64,000 nucleotides of DNA, taken from positions 2,666,001-2,730,000 of the forward strand of contig JBAGRP010000001.1 of NCBI GenBank assembly GCA_036924855.1, in the 5' to 3' direction. Positions 7,886 to 16,837 of the stretch are shown here, piece after piece (within the stretch, counting starts at the first letter, position 1; every line of letters begins with the position of its first letter). Source of the stretch: Nitrobacteraceae bacterium AZCC 2146 (GTDB lineage Bacteria > Pseudomonadota > Alphaproteobacteria > Rhizobiales > Xanthobacteraceae). Below the pieces are notes generated by a model. That model had not been told where the DNA came from. It made no database searches and worked only from the letters and a program-made list of their open reading frames with translations. The translations under genes were made by a program, and so were the position numbers.

Positions 7886-8821
7886 CTAATAAGTCGCTCT
7901 CGACACCGCATCGACCAGCAGCCCCGCAAACAGCAGCAACCCAGCGTCGCGGTTGGATTTGAACACGCGCAGGCACAGGGCGGGATCGCTGATATCGACG
8001 CGGGTGATTTGCCAGACCAGATGCGCGGCAAACACCAGCAGTCCGAGCCATGCCGGCTCATGCGCACCGGCGAGCGCCAAGGCGATGCCGATCAGCACCA
8101 CGGCCAGTCCATAGAATGCCATCAGCGCCGGCCGGGTGCGGGCGCCGAACAACAGCGCCGTCGACTTGATGCCGATCAGTGCGTCGTCCTCGGTGTCCTG
8201 ATGCGCGTAAATCGTATCGTAGCCGATCACCCAGGAGATCGAGCCCGCGTAGAGAAAAAGCGCCGTGGCATCGATGCGGCCGAACACGACCGCAAAGCCC
8301 ATCAGCGCGCCCCATGAGAAGGCGAGGCCGAGCACGATCTGCGGCCAGTAGGTGATGCGCTTCATGAACGGATAGGCGGCGACGATGACCAGCGAGGCGA
8401 TGCCGGTGGCGATCGCGAAACCATTGAACTGAATGAGGATCACGAGGCCGATCAGCGCCTGCAGCACCAGGAAGGCCGCGGCCTGCTTCACGCTCACCTG
8501 CCCGGCCGGAATCGGCCGCGACCGCGTCCGCTCCACCCTGGCGTCGAGATCCCGGTCGGTGATGTCGTTCCAGGTGCAGCCGGCACCGCGCATCACGAAG
8601 GCACCAACAAAGAACAGCATCAGCATCATCGGAAGCGGGTGCAGATCATGGGCGACACCGGCAGCCAGCGCCGCCGACCACCAGCACGGCATCAGCAGCA
8701 GCCACGATCCGATCGGGCGGTCGAACCGGGAGAGGCGCAGATACGGCCGCGACCACAACGGCGCGGAGCGATCGACCCAGTTGCCGGTCGCATCCGCAAC
8801 GCGGGCTGCCGCGTCACTCAT
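7886..8821 (-). CDS. ubiA: 4-hydroxybenzoate polyprenyltransferase
   Basis: UbiA attaches the polyprenyl side chain to 4-hydroxybenzoate in ubiquinone synthesis, inside the cytoplasmic membrane. 311 residues with eight or nine hydrophobic helices. The first Asp-rich motif NDITDRDLDAR is at 85-95, followed by RSRPIPAG; the second, DTIYAHQDTEDD, is around 205-216. Both bind the Mg-diphosphate of the prenyl donor. The ATG at 8821 is directly before the aligned start. It is separated by only 10 bases from the next minus-strand gene upstream, so the two may share a transcript. Confidence 0.95.
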   Translation of the reverse strand: MSDAAARVADATGNWVDRSAPLWSRPYLRLSRFDRPIGSWLLLMPCWWSAALAAGVAHDLHPLPMMLMLFFVGAFVMRGAGCTWNDITDRDLDARVERTRSRPIPAGQVSVKQAAAFLVLQALIGLVILIQFNGFAIATGIASLVIVAAYPFMKRITYWPQIVLGLAFSWGALMGFAVVFGRIDATALFLYAGSISWVIGYDTIYAHQDTEDDALIGIKSTALLFGARTRPALMAFYGLAVVLIGIALALAGAHEPAWLGLLVFAAHLVWQITRVDISDPALCLRVFKSNRDAGLLLFAGLLVDAVSRATY

Positions 8822-8831
8822 CGGACGGTCA

Positions 8832-9515
8832 TCATCGCGCGAGCACGTTGCCGTTCAGCGTATCGAAGGTGGTGCCGCCGTTCTTCTTGGCGGCGGTCGC
8901 CTCCGGCAGCGCCGCCGACGAACCCAGCACGTCGCTCAGGCGCGGCGCGACGGGGCCGCGCTGTTGCTGCTGGCTGGCGACGCCGCAGACCTTCTGCCGC
9001 ATGCCTTCGGTATTCTTGTGGCCGGTCTTCATCTGGTCGGACACCGAGCCCGGAATGCCGCATTTCTGCGCATTGGCCTCGATGTACTTGATCATCTTCA
9101 CCTCGCTTTGGGAGAAGGCGGAGATCAGCTTGCAGGCCTCGTCCGGCGGGGCATGGCGCTCGCTGGCGGTCTTGATCGCCGCGCCGCGCTTTTCGGCCTC
9201 CTGCCGCAGCGGCAAAAATCCCTTCATGCAGTCGTCGCCGCCGGGCGGGCCGGCCTGCTGTTGCTGCGGCGGGGAGAAGCCGCCACCGACCGGCGGCGCG
9301 CCATTCGACGGGAACGCGCTGGGTGCGCCGTTCACCGGCGGAAACGGCGAGGCGCCGGCGGGGGCGCCGTTGACCGGCGGGAACGGCGACGCGTTCGCAG
9401 GCGCAGCTGCGGCGCCCGGCAATGGCGCGGGAAACGCGCCCTGGGCATGAACCTCGATTGCCTGCATGGCGAACACCGCCATGGTCAGCGGCACAATCAA
9501 ACGACGGATGATCAC
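8832..9515 (-). CDS. Secreted Pro/Gly-rich hypothetical protein
   Basis: A 227-residue protein of unknown function. The signal peptide is residues 1-25 (VIIRRLIVPL... ending VHA). Then comes a low-complexity Pro/Ala/Gly region holding near-perfect repeats of ASPFPPVNGAP and a QQQQ tract, and a globular C-terminal half with four Cys (DDCMKGFLPL, EACKLI, QKCGIPG, KVCGV) that could form two disulfides in the periplasm. The GTG at 9515 with GGAGG six bases upstream decides the start. The C-terminal half resembles conserved hypothetical proteins of Bradyrhizobium; I recognise no named domain. Confidence 0.8.
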   Translation of the reverse strand: MIIRRLIVPLTMAVFAMQAIEVHAQGAFPAPLPGAAAAPANASPFPPVNGAPAGASPFPPVNGAPSAFPSNGAPPVGGGFSPPQQQQAGPPGGDDCMKGFLPLRQEAEKRGAAIKTASERHAPPDEACKLISAFSQSEVKMIKYIEANAQKCGIPGSVSDQMKTGHKNTEGMRQKVCGVASQQQQRGPVAPRLSDVLGSSAALPEATAAKKNGGTTFDTLNGNVLAR

Positions 9516-9707
9516 GTGTATTCCTCCGGCAAGCTCATTGCCCCGGGCTCTTCCGGGATAAGCCAATCCCGATTCAGGGCGTTTTACGATTCCTGCCGGC
9601 CCTTAACAACCCGTGGAATTTGGCGACAGCACGGCGCAAACCGCGTTTGAACGCTGATAAATCGTCGCAGTTGGGGTAAAGCACGCCACCTGAACGGAAG
9701 ATGACTC

Positions 9708-10472
9708 ATGCCGCAAGCCGATTTTCGCAGCCCCCGCCTGTTTGTCGATGCACCACTGGCAGCCGATGGCAGCCTCGCGCTGGACCGCAACCAGAGCAAT
9801 TATCTCGGCAATGTGCTGCGGCTCGGCGCCGGCGCCTCGGTGCTGGTGTTCAACGGCAAGGACGGCGAATGGCAGGCGGCGATCGCCGGTGGCAAGCGCC
9901 CGGATCGGCTGACGCTGCTGGCCCCGACCCGGCCGCAGGACCGCCTGCCCGACGTGAGTTACGTGTTTGCACCGCTGAAACACGCCCGATTGGACTACAT
10001 GGTGCAAAAGGCCATCGAGATGGGGGCCGCTGCATTGCAGCCGGTCATGACGCGGTTCACGCAAGCGAGCCGGGTCAATACCGAGCGGATGCGCGCCAAC
10101 GTCGTCGAGGCCGCCGAACAATGCGGCATTCTCAGCGTCGCCGGGGTCGCCGAGCCCCTGGCGCTGGACAAATATCTTACGCAGCGCGATGGCGGCCGGC
10201 TGCTGATTTTTTGCGATGAGGCCGCCGAGGTCGCAGACCCGATCGCCGCGTTGGTCGGCGCCCGGGAGGCGGCTTCCGGCGGAATTGACGTGCTGATCGG
10301 GCCCGAGGGTGGCTTTGCCGAGGAGGAACGCGCTCTGTTGCTGCGTCAGCCGAGCATCCTGCGGCTGGCGCTGGGGCCGCGCATCATGCGGGCTGATACC
10401 GCCGCGGTGGCGGCGCTGGCGCTGGTGCAGACCGCTCTGGGCGACTGGAACGGTAACCAAATAAGCAAATAG
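9708..10472 (+). CDS. rsmE: 16S rRNA (uracil(1498)-N(3))-methyltransferase
   Basis: RsmE is a SPOUT-class enzyme that methylates N3 of U1498 in 16S rRNA using S-adenosylmethionine. 254 residues, the usual length. An N-terminal PUA-like part (RLFVDAPLAADGSLALDRNQ) is followed by the knotted SPOUT domain with KHARLDYMVQKAIEMG, the cofactor loop LIGPEGGFAEEE (around 195-206) and LGPRIMRADTA at the C-terminal knot. The ATG at 9708 is preceded by a GGAAG. It is divergent from the secreted protein gene and is followed by hisZ on the same strand. Confidence 0.95.
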   Translation: MPQADFRSPRLFVDAPLAADGSLALDRNQSNYLGNVLRLGAGASVLVFNGKDGEWQAAIAGGKRPDRLTLLAPTRPQDRLPDVSYVFAPLKHARLDYMVQKAIEMGAAALQPVMTRFTQASRVNTERMRANVVEAAEQCGILSVAGVAEPLALDKYLTQRDGGRLLIFCDEAAEVADPIAALVGAREAASGGIDVLIGPEGGFAEEERALLLRQPSILRLALGPRIMRADTAAVAALALVQTALGDWNGNQISK

Positions 10473-10596
10473 ACGCCGCGCCTGACCTGACATTAAGCGA
10501 TTGGGCCGATGGTGGTCGAAACTCCCGGGCGGCCATGCTAAGGGGCTGCGCCGACTGAATCTTTATCCTTCCGCTGGACAATTGCTGGACTTCGAG

Positions 10597-11772
10597 ATGA
10601 CCAAGACCGCCGCCCCTCGTGCGACCGGATCCGCCGCATGGGCGGACGCGCTGCTGTTGTCGTTTGCCGAGGCCGGCTATCTCAAGGCCGAGCCGGCGAT
10701 TCTGCAGCCGGCCGAGCCGTTCCTCGATCTCTCCGGCGAGGACATCCGCAAGAGCCTGTACCTCACCACTGACGCCACGGGCGAAGAACTCTGCCTGCGC
10801 CCGGACCTCACCATCCCCGTGGCGCGGGATTATCTGGCCTCCCCTCGCGCCGGCCAGCCGGTCGGGTTCTGTTATCTCGGCCCGGTGTTCCGTTATCGCG
10901 GCGGTTGCCCCAGCGAATTCCAGCAGGCCGGCATCGAATCCTTCGGCCGCCAGGACCGCGCTGCCGCCGACGCCGAGATGCTGGCGCTCGGCCTTGAGGC
11001 CACTGCCGCCTTCGGCCTCACCGATATCGATATCCGCACCGGCGACGTCGCCTTGTTCATCGCCCTGATCGATGCGCTCGACCTCTATCCGGTCTGGAAG
11101 CGCCGGCTGATCAAGGATTTCAACCGTAAGATCAGCCTGGAGCAGGACCTCGGCCGGCTGACGCTGGCGACCTCGCCGACCCGCAACGAATATGAAGGCG
11201 TGCTCGCCGCCCTGGCCGGCTCCGACCGCAAGGCAGCTTTGGCGCTGGTCACCGACCTGATGTCGATCGCCGGCGCCACCAATGTCGGCGGTCGCTCGGT
11301 GGCGGAAATCGCCGACCGTTTTCTCGAACAGTCGACGCTGAAGGGCGGCGCGCTGCCGCGCGACGCGCTGGCGCTGATCAAGCGCTTCCTCGCGATCTCC
11401 GGCGATCCCGACGACGCCCTGGCGCAACTGCGCGCCCTCGCCGCGGACGCCAAGCTCGACCTCACCGCCGCGATCGACCAGTTCGAAAGCCGGATCGGCT
11501 TCATGGCCGCGCGCGGCATCGACACCGCGAAGACCCGCTTCTCCACCTCGTTCGGCCGCGGCCTCGATTACTACACCGGCTTCGAATTCGAACTGCACCG
11601 CAAGGGCAACGGCGTCGAACCGCTGGTGGCCGGTGGCCGCTACGATGGATTGCTGACGCAGTTGGGATCCGGCACGCCGATCCCGGCGGTCGGCTTCTCG
11701 ATCTGGATCGAGGCTTTGACACAGGTTCGCCGCAACGCCGCCGCAACCGGATCCACCGGGAGCGCATCATGA
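10597..11772 (+). CDS. hisZ: ATP phosphoribosyltransferase regulatory subunit
   Basis: HisZ is a paralogue of histidyl-tRNA synthetase that has lost aminoacylation and acts as the regulatory partner of HisG in the first step of histidine synthesis. 391 residues. The class II synthetase-like motif 2 region ([11 protein letters not shown], and [20 protein letters not shown]) and the C-terminal [14 protein letters not shown] and [10 protein letters not shown] motifs are present, and there is no C-terminal anticodon-binding domain, as expected for HisZ. The ATG at 10597 is chosen; sequence upstream of it is not protein-like. The stop overlaps the hisG start by 4 bases (ATGA). Confidence 0.95.
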   Translation: MTKTAAPRATGSAAWADALLLSFAEAGYLKAEPAILQPAEPFLDLSGEDIRKSLYLTTDATGEELCLRPDLTIPVARDYLASPRAGQPVGFCYLGPVFRYRGGCPSEFQQAGIESFGRQDRAAADAEMLALGLEATAAFGLTDIDIRTGDVALFIALIDALDLYPVWKRRLIKDFNRKISLEQDLGRLTLATSPTRNEYEGVLAALAGSDRKAALALVTDLMSIAGATNVGGRSVAEIADRFLEQSTLKGGALPRDALALIKRFLAISGDPDDALAQLRALAADAKLDLTAAIDQFESRIGFMAARGIDTAKTRFSTSFGRGLDYYTGFEFELHRKGNGVEPLVAGGRYDGLLTQLGSGTPIPAVGFSIWIEALTQVRRNAAATGSTGSAS

Positions 11773-12746
11773 CCACGCCGTTCGTACTTGCTGTTCCCTC
11801 GAAGGGGCGGCTGCAGGAAAACGCCGAAGCCTTCTTCACCCGCGCCGGATTGTCGTTGGCAAAACCGCGCGGCGCCCGCGACTACCGAGGCACCATCGCC
11901 GGCCTCGACAATGTCGAGATCGCTTACCTCTCCGCGAGCGAGATCGCCTCGCAACTGGCGCGCGGCGCTGTGCATCTCGGCGTCACCGGCGAGGATCTGC
12001 TGCGCGAGAGCATCGTCGATGTCGACAAGCGCGTCGCGCTGATCGAAGGCCTCGGCTTCGGCAGCGCCAATGTGGTCGTCGCCGTGCCGCAGGCCTGGAT
12101 CGACGTCCGCACCATGGCCGATCTCGACGACGTCACCACCGGCTTTCGCGCGCAGCACAACCGCCGCATGCGCGTCGCGACCAAGTACATCAACCTGACG
12201 CGCAACTTCTTCGCCTCCCATGGCGTGGTCGATTACCGTATCGTGGAGAGCGCCGGCGCCACCGAAGGCGCGCCCGCCACTGGCACCGCCGAGATGATCG
12301 TCGATATCACCACCACCGGCGCGACGCTGGTCGCCAACGGCCTCAAGGTGCTCGACGACGGCGTGATCCTGCGCAGCCAGGCCAATCTCGTCGCCTCGCG
12401 CGACGCCGACTGGAGCGATGACGCGCGCCAGACCGCAAGCATCATCCTCGACCATATCGCCGCCCGCGCCCGCGCCAGCAAGTACAAGGAAGTCCGCACC
12501 CGCTTCGCCGGCTGCGACGCCGCTTTGCTGACAGAAGCGCACAACCGTTTCGGCGTGGTATCGCCGTTCGGCGGACCGACCTCGTCGGGCATGATCACGC
12601 TGCACTGCCCGCCGGCGCAGCTCTACGCGCTCGGCAGCTTCCTGCGCCTCCACGGCGCGGATACGGTGTCGGTGGCGTCGCTCGATTATGTACTGGATCG
12701 CGAGAATCCGTTGTTCGCCAAGCTTGAGGCGTTCTTGCGGCAGTAG
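11769..12746 (+). CDS. hisG: ATP phosphoribosyltransferase catalytic subunit
   Basis: HisG condenses ATP with phosphoribosyl pyrophosphate, the committed step of histidine synthesis. 325 residues. N-terminal [15 protein letters not shown] and [12 protein letters not shown] are typical, and the PRPP-binding loop lies around [19 protein letters not shown] sequence near 175-190. The protein is longer than the classical HisZ-dependent short form (about 210 residues), with an extra C-terminal region of about 100 residues of the alphaproteobacterial kind. It is translationally coupled to hisZ by the ATGA overlap. The last 18 bases before the stop give no terminator; none is visible downstream. Confidence 0.95.
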   Translation: MTTPFVLAVPSKGRLQENAEAFFTRAGLSLAKPRGARDYRGTIAGLDNVEIAYLSASEIASQLARGAVHLGVTGEDLLRESIVDVDKRVALIEGLGFGSANVVVAVPQAWIDVRTMADLDDVTTGFRAQHNRRMRVATKYINLTRNFFASHGVVDYRIVESAGATEGAPATGTAEMIVDITTTGATLVANGLKVLDDGVILRSQANLVASRDADWSDDARQTASIILDHIAARARASKYKEVRTRFAGCDAALLTEAHNRFGVVSPFGGPTSSGMITLHCPPAQLYALGSFLRLHGADTVSVASLDYVLDRENPLFAKLEAFLRQ

Positions 12747-12839
12747 AGCGCAGCGCAGCAACTGGCATTGCTGCTGGCGACATCTGGTGGCGATTACCAT
12801 ATGTTACGTGCATGACTTCAGATGTTTGGAACCTGATCG

Positions 12840-13886
12840 ATGATGCTGGGCAGTGACGTTTCTGGCTTGTCGACCGACGCTGCGACCGCGGCGGCGCAGG
12901 GTCTGTCGATCGTGGTGCCTGTCTACAACGAGGCGCCCGGCCTCGCCTTCTTTCACGAGCGGCTGAGCGCGCTGGCGACGACGCTGAAGCAGCGCCACGG
13001 CGTCGCCTGCGAAGTCATCTATGTCGATGACGGCAGCGCCGACGGCACGCTTGGCATCGCCCGCGCGCTTCCGGCCACCGCACTCGACGTCCAAGTGGTG
13101 TCGCTGTCGCGGAATTTCGGCAAGGAAGCCGCCATGATGGCGGGGCTCGATCACGCCACCCGAGGCGCCGTGCTGTTCATGGACGGCGACGGCCAGCATC
13201 CGCCGACAATGGTCGAAACATTGGTGGGGCACTGGATCGATGACGGCTATGACGTGGTCTATACTGCCAAGGCGCATCGCGACGACGAGTCGGCCCTGCG
13301 CCGCGCAGCCGTGCACGGTTTCTACAAGCTGATCAACTGGGGCGCGCGCCAAAAAATTCCGGAAGACGCCGGCGATTTCCGGCTGCTGTCGCCGCGTGCC
13401 GCGGCGGCCTTGCGCCAGTTGCCCGAACGCAACCGCTTCTTCAAGGGCCTCGCCACCTGGATTGGCTTCAAGCAACTACGCGTCGACTACGAACCGGCGG
13501 CACGCGAGCATGGCGTCACGTCGTTCAATCCACGACAGCTGATCGGCCTCTCGATCGAGGGTCTGACCTCGTTCTCGGTAGCGCCGCTGCGCGTCGCCAG
13601 CCTGCTTGGATTACTGCTCGCCTTCGGCGCGTTTCTGTTCGGATTATCGATCCTGTGGGAGACCTTGAGCACCGGCAAGTCGGTGCCGGGCTATCCGTCG
13701 CTGATGGTCGGCCTGATGACGATCGGCGGCGTGCAACTGATCATGATCGGCATTGTCGGCGAATATATTGGCAAGATCCTCTCCGAGCTGAAGGCGCGGC
13801 CGATTTATTTCGTCGCCGAGCACAGCGTGAAGCGCGCGGCGACCGACACGGCCGTGAACACCACCGACCGGACCGCCGCCGAATGA
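12840..13886 (+). CDS. Family 2 glycosyltransferase, polyprenyl-phosphate sugar synthase type
   Basis: A 348-residue membrane glycosyltransferase of the GtrB/ArnC/DPM1-like class, which normally transfers a sugar from a nucleotide donor to a polyprenyl phosphate carrier. GT-A motifs are VVPVYNEAPG (about 25-34), YVDDGSADGT (about 61-70), MDGDGQHPP (about 115-123, the DXD-like site) and AGDFRLLS (about 178). Two C-terminal transmembrane helices follow (around 245-268 and 285-306). It overlaps the next gene by 4 bases (ATGA), so the pair is one unit. Carrier and sugar are not known. Confidence 0.88.
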   Translation: MMLGSDVSGLSTDAATAAAQGLSIVVPVYNEAPGLAFFHERLSALATTLKQRHGVACEVIYVDDGSADGTLGIARALPATALDVQVVSLSRNFGKEAAMMAGLDHATRGAVLFMDGDGQHPPTMVETLVGHWIDDGYDVVYTAKAHRDDESALRRAAVHGFYKLINWGARQKIPEDAGDFRLLSPRAAAALRQLPERNRFFKGLATWIGFKQLRVDYEPAAREHGVTSFNPRQLIGLSIEGLTSFSVAPLRVASLLGLLLAFGAFLFGLSILWETLSTGKSVPGYPSLMVGLMTIGGVQLIMIGIVGEYIGKILSELKARPIYFVAEHSVKRAATDTAVNTTDRTAAE

Positions 13887-14725
13887 ACGACACTGCGCCG
13901 CGCCGGATCTGGCTATGTGCCGATGACTACGGCCTCAGCCGCGGCGTCAACCGCGGCATACGCGAGCTGATCGAACGCGGGCGCCTCAATGCCACGTCGG
14001 TGATGGTGGTCGGGCCTGCGATCGGCCGCGACGAGGTCAGCGCGCTGAACGACGCCGTGGCGAAGAGCCTGCATTGCGCGATCGGGCTGCACGCGACGCT
14101 GACCGCGCCGTTTCATCCCCTGACCATGCACTACAGACCGCTGCTTGATGGCCTGTTCCTGCCGCTCGGCAAGATGCTGCGCAGCAGCCTGTTGCGGCAG
14201 CTGGATCCCGAGATCATCCGCTCGGAGCTGACCGCGCAGATCGCGGCGTTCACAAACCTGTTCGGCCGCGCGCCGGATTACATCGACGGCCACCAGCACG
14301 TGCAGATATTTCCGCAGGTCCGCGACGCCTTTCTTGCCGCGGTCAAGGCCAGCGCACCGAACGCCTGGGTGCGGCAGTCCGGCCGCATTCAGCCGCTGTC
14401 GCAGCGGCTGAATATGCCGAAGGCGTTGCTGCTGGATACGCTGAGCGCATCGTTTCGCAAGCGCGCCGCACGCGCCGGCATCGCCTTCAATCCGGGATTT
14501 GCCGGCGCCTATGACTTCACCAGACAGGCCGACTTCGCCACGTTGATGGCGGGCTTTCTCGACGGCCTGCCCAATGGCGGACTTGTGATGTGCCATCCCG
14601 GCCATGTCGATGACGTCCTGATCGGCCTCGATCCCTTCACCGATCAGCGCGCCCGTGAATATGCGTTTCTCGCCAGCGACGACTTTTCGCGTTTGCTGGA
14701 CACGAACAAAGTTACATTGGCCTGA
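13883..14725 (+). CDS. ChbG/HpnK (YdjC) family deacetylase
   Basis: A 280-residue carbohydrate deacetylase-like protein. Known members are ChbG (chitooligosaccharide deacetylase) and HpnK (hopanoid-associated). The metal-site motif CADDYGLSRG is at 12-21 and YIDGHQHVQ around 128-136; CHPGHVDD is near 235. The start ATG lies within the stop of the upstream glycosyltransferase gene. The gene pair (polyprenyl-phosphate glycosyltransferase plus deacetylase) suggests that a lipid-linked N-acetyl sugar is made and then deacetylated, as in ArnC-ArnD chemistry, but this is inference. Confidence 0.88.
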   Translation: MNDTAPRRIWLCADDYGLSRGVNRGIRELIERGRLNATSVMVVGPAIGRDEVSALNDAVAKSLHCAIGLHATLTAPFHPLTMHYRPLLDGLFLPLGKMLRSSLLRQLDPEIIRSELTAQIAAFTNLFGRAPDYIDGHQHVQIFPQVRDAFLAAVKASAPNAWVRQSGRIQPLSQRLNMPKALLLDTLSASFRKRAARAGIAFNPGFAGAYDFTRQADFATLMAGFLDGLPNGGLVMCHPGHVDDVLIGLDPFTDQRAREYAFLASDDFSRLLDTNKVTLA

Positions 14726-14862
14726 TCTCGTCCGACACCGCCTTACCGGTCGTTTTGTCGCATACCGAAATTTAATCCGGGCGGCACTACTTGCGACACA
14801 AAGCGTCACTACATCTCCACCGCGCTGACCAAGCGCGCTTTTGAAGCAAGCCGGAGGACGCC

Positions 14863-15678
14863 ATGACACCGCAAGAACGCCAGTTGGTTGACGATCTCTT
14901 TGACCGGCTCAGCAAGGTCGAAGCCGCGCCACGCGATCCCGATGCGCTTGCCGCCATTTCCGACGGCCTGCGCCGCGCGCCCAACGCCGTCTATGCGTTG
15001 GTGCAGACCGTGCTGCTGCAGGACGAGGCGCTGAAGCGCGCCCATGACCGTATTACGCAACTGGAAGGCAGCGGCGCGCCCGAACAGGCGCCGCCCGGCG
15101 GCTTCCTCGATTCGATGCGCGATGCCTTGTTCGGCCAGGGCCAGAACCAGCCACGTGGATCGGTGCCCAGCGTACGTCCGCCCGAACCCAGCCGGGCAGC
15201 CTGGAATACCGGACAGGTGCTCGGCCAGCCGCAGGCGCAAGGCGGCTATGGCCAAGGTCAATACGGCCAAGGCCCGTACGGTCAGCAACCCTATGGCCAG
15301 CAGCAGGCGCCCATGGGCGGAGGCGGCGGCTCATTTCTCGGCACCGCAGCAGCGGCCGCGGCCGGCATGGTCGGCGGCTCGCTGCTGCTCGGCAGCATCC
15401 GTTCGATGATGGGCGGCAGCCAGCACGGTTTTGGCGACTCCGCCGGCCTCGGCAACAGCGGCGGCGAGAGCCGCAGCCCGTGGAGTTCGGATTCGTCCGG
15501 CGGCAATCTCGCGCGCGACGCCGGCGTCAATGACATCGGCTCGTCCGGGCACCGTGCCGGATCGTTCGACCAGGCGCAGGCTGATGCCGATCAGGACCAG
15601 GATCAAGACCAGGACGATCACGACGACATGGATATGGACTCGGACGATTTTGGCGGCGGCGACAGCGACAACGCGTGA
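14863..15678 (+). CDS. DUF2076 domain-containing protein
   Basis: A 271-residue protein. The N-terminal 80 residues are the DUF2076 signature (MTPQERQLVDDLFDRL and QDEALKRAHDRITQLE). The middle has a Gly/Gln/Tyr-rich low-complexity stretch with repeats of the YGQGQ kind, then a small hydrophobic Ala/Gly segment (FLGTAAAAAAGMVGGSLLLG), and the tail (about 235-271) is very acidic, alternating Asp and Gln/Asp. Family members are annotated as periplasmic ligand-binding sensor-like, but the function is not established. The ATG is preceded by GGAGG (14852-14856). It is convergent with the L,D-transpeptidase across a shared hairpin. Confidence 0.85.
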   Translation: MTPQERQLVDDLFDRLSKVEAAPRDPDALAAISDGLRRAPNAVYALVQTVLLQDEALKRAHDRITQLEGSGAPEQAPPGGFLDSMRDALFGQGQNQPRGSVPSVRPPEPSRAAWNTGQVLGQPQAQGGYGQGQYGQGPYGQQPYGQQQAPMGGGGGSFLGTAAAAAAGMVGGSLLLGSIRSMMGGSQHGFGDSAGLGNSGGESRSPWSSDSSGGNLARDAGVNDIGSSGHRAGSFDQAQADADQDQDQDQDDHDDMDMDSDDFGGGDSDNA

Positions 15679-15702
15679 TTGCTGGATGCCTATCCGGAAA
15701 GA

Positions 15703-15732
15703 AAAACGGCCGCCCTCACGAGCGGCCGTTTT
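15703..15732. terminator. Bidirectional terminator between DUF2076 and the L,D-transpeptidase gene
   Basis: An 11-base perfect stem (15703-15713 with 15722-15732), AAAACGGCCGC with its complement, and an 8-base loop. A-tract and T-tract flank the stem on each side, so it can end both convergent transcripts. Confidence 0.8.
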
Positions 15733-15751
15733 GATATGAAGAGCAATACGA

Positions 15752-16540
15752 TCAGATTACGATCACCCGCGCGCCGACATTGACGCGGCCGTAGAGATCG
15801 ATGACGTCCTCGTTGCGCATCCGGATGCAACCGGACGAGACGTTGGTGCCGATCGTCCAGGGCTCGTTGGAGCCGTGGATACGATACAGCGACGAGCCGA
15901 GATACATCGCACGCGCGCCGAGCGGATTTTCCGGGCCGCCTTCCATGTGGCGCGGCAGATCGGGACGGCGCACCAGCATTTCCGGCGGCGGCGTCCAGGC
16001 CGGCCATTCCTTCTTCGCGGTGATCTGCTTCACGCCCGACCAGGTGAATCCGGGACGGCCGACGCCGATGCCATAGCGCATCGCCTTGCCGCCGCCCTGC
16101 ACCAGGAACAGGTACTTGTTCGGCGTATCGACCACGATGGTGCCGGCGCTTTCCCTGCCGTTGTAGTCAACCAGTTGCTTTTCGTACTTCGGATCCATGG
16201 CCGGACGTGCGGGATCGATCACTTCCTCCGGTTGCCGCATGCTTTGCTGCGGATCCATCTGCGGCAGCAACGCGCGCCGGGGCTCGTAGGTCGGCAACTG
16301 CTGATACGACTGGCCCTGCGCCGGACCGTCACTGAACAGGAATTCGATGAAGCCGCCGCCCATGCGGGGGCGCTCGGCGTAGGCGGTGCGCTGCGGGACC
16401 GGACGCTGCGCCGGCTGGTTCGCGTAGTACACAGTAGGCTCTGCGTAAGGCGATGCGGCGTCGATCGCCGCAGCCTGATGAACTCCAGCACCGAGGAACG
16501 ATGTGCTGGCGAGAAATGCGAGGGAGAATTTTCTGAACAT
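15752..16540 (-). CDS. L,D-transpeptidase (ErfK/YbiS/YcfS/YnhG family)
   Basis: A 262-residue periplasmic enzyme of the YkuD fold that makes 3-3 peptidoglycan cross-links or attaches proteins to peptidoglycan through a catalytic Cys. The signal peptide is residues 1-25 (MFRKFSLAFL... ending QAAA). The catalytic block is HGSNEPWTIGTNVSSGCIRM near 225-244, with His and SSGC. A Pro/Gln-rich linker separates signal and domain. A GTG five codons upstream is an alternative start. The gene is monocistronic, with the cheZ gene divergent upstream. Confidence 0.92.
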   Translation of the reverse strand: MFRKFSLAFLASTSFLGAGVHQAAAIDAASPYAEPTVYYANQPAQRPVPQRTAYAERPRMGGGFIEFLFSDGPAQGQSYQQLPTYEPRRALLPQMDPQQSMRQPEEVIDPARPAMDPKYEKQLVDYNGRESAGTIVVDTPNKYLFLVQGGGKAMRYGIGVGRPGFTWSGVKQITAKKEWPAWTPPPEMLVRRPDLPRHMEGGPENPLGARAMYLGSSLYRIHGSNEPWTIGTNVSSGCIRMRNEDVIDLYGRVNVGARVIVI

Positions 16541-16837
16541 CGACGTACTCTGCACTGTTTCGTCGTGGACACGTCCTCACCCGAGGAGCGCTTTGCACGC
16601 TCCGACTTAAAGTTAAAAACGCGTCGGTTTGGTAAACAGAAGCGCCGTTTCGATTCACCACGTCGTCAACCACCGCAGTTCTCTTCGGTAGCGTTTATTT
16701 TCGATAAATGCGCGACGTGCATGGTTAATCGTTGGTGTGCGCCGCGGCGTTTGCATTGTTCCGCGGTATTCCCGCGTGAACCCGACGTTAAACTCATGCG
16801 TCTAGGAAGAGACATTGATTGAACGTTGGGGGACCTG

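Noticed and set aside
7638..7889. A plus-strand frame of 83 codons between the SGNH gene and ubiA.
   Set aside because: No ribosome site, atypical composition, and it resembles spurious frames in repeats of related genomes.
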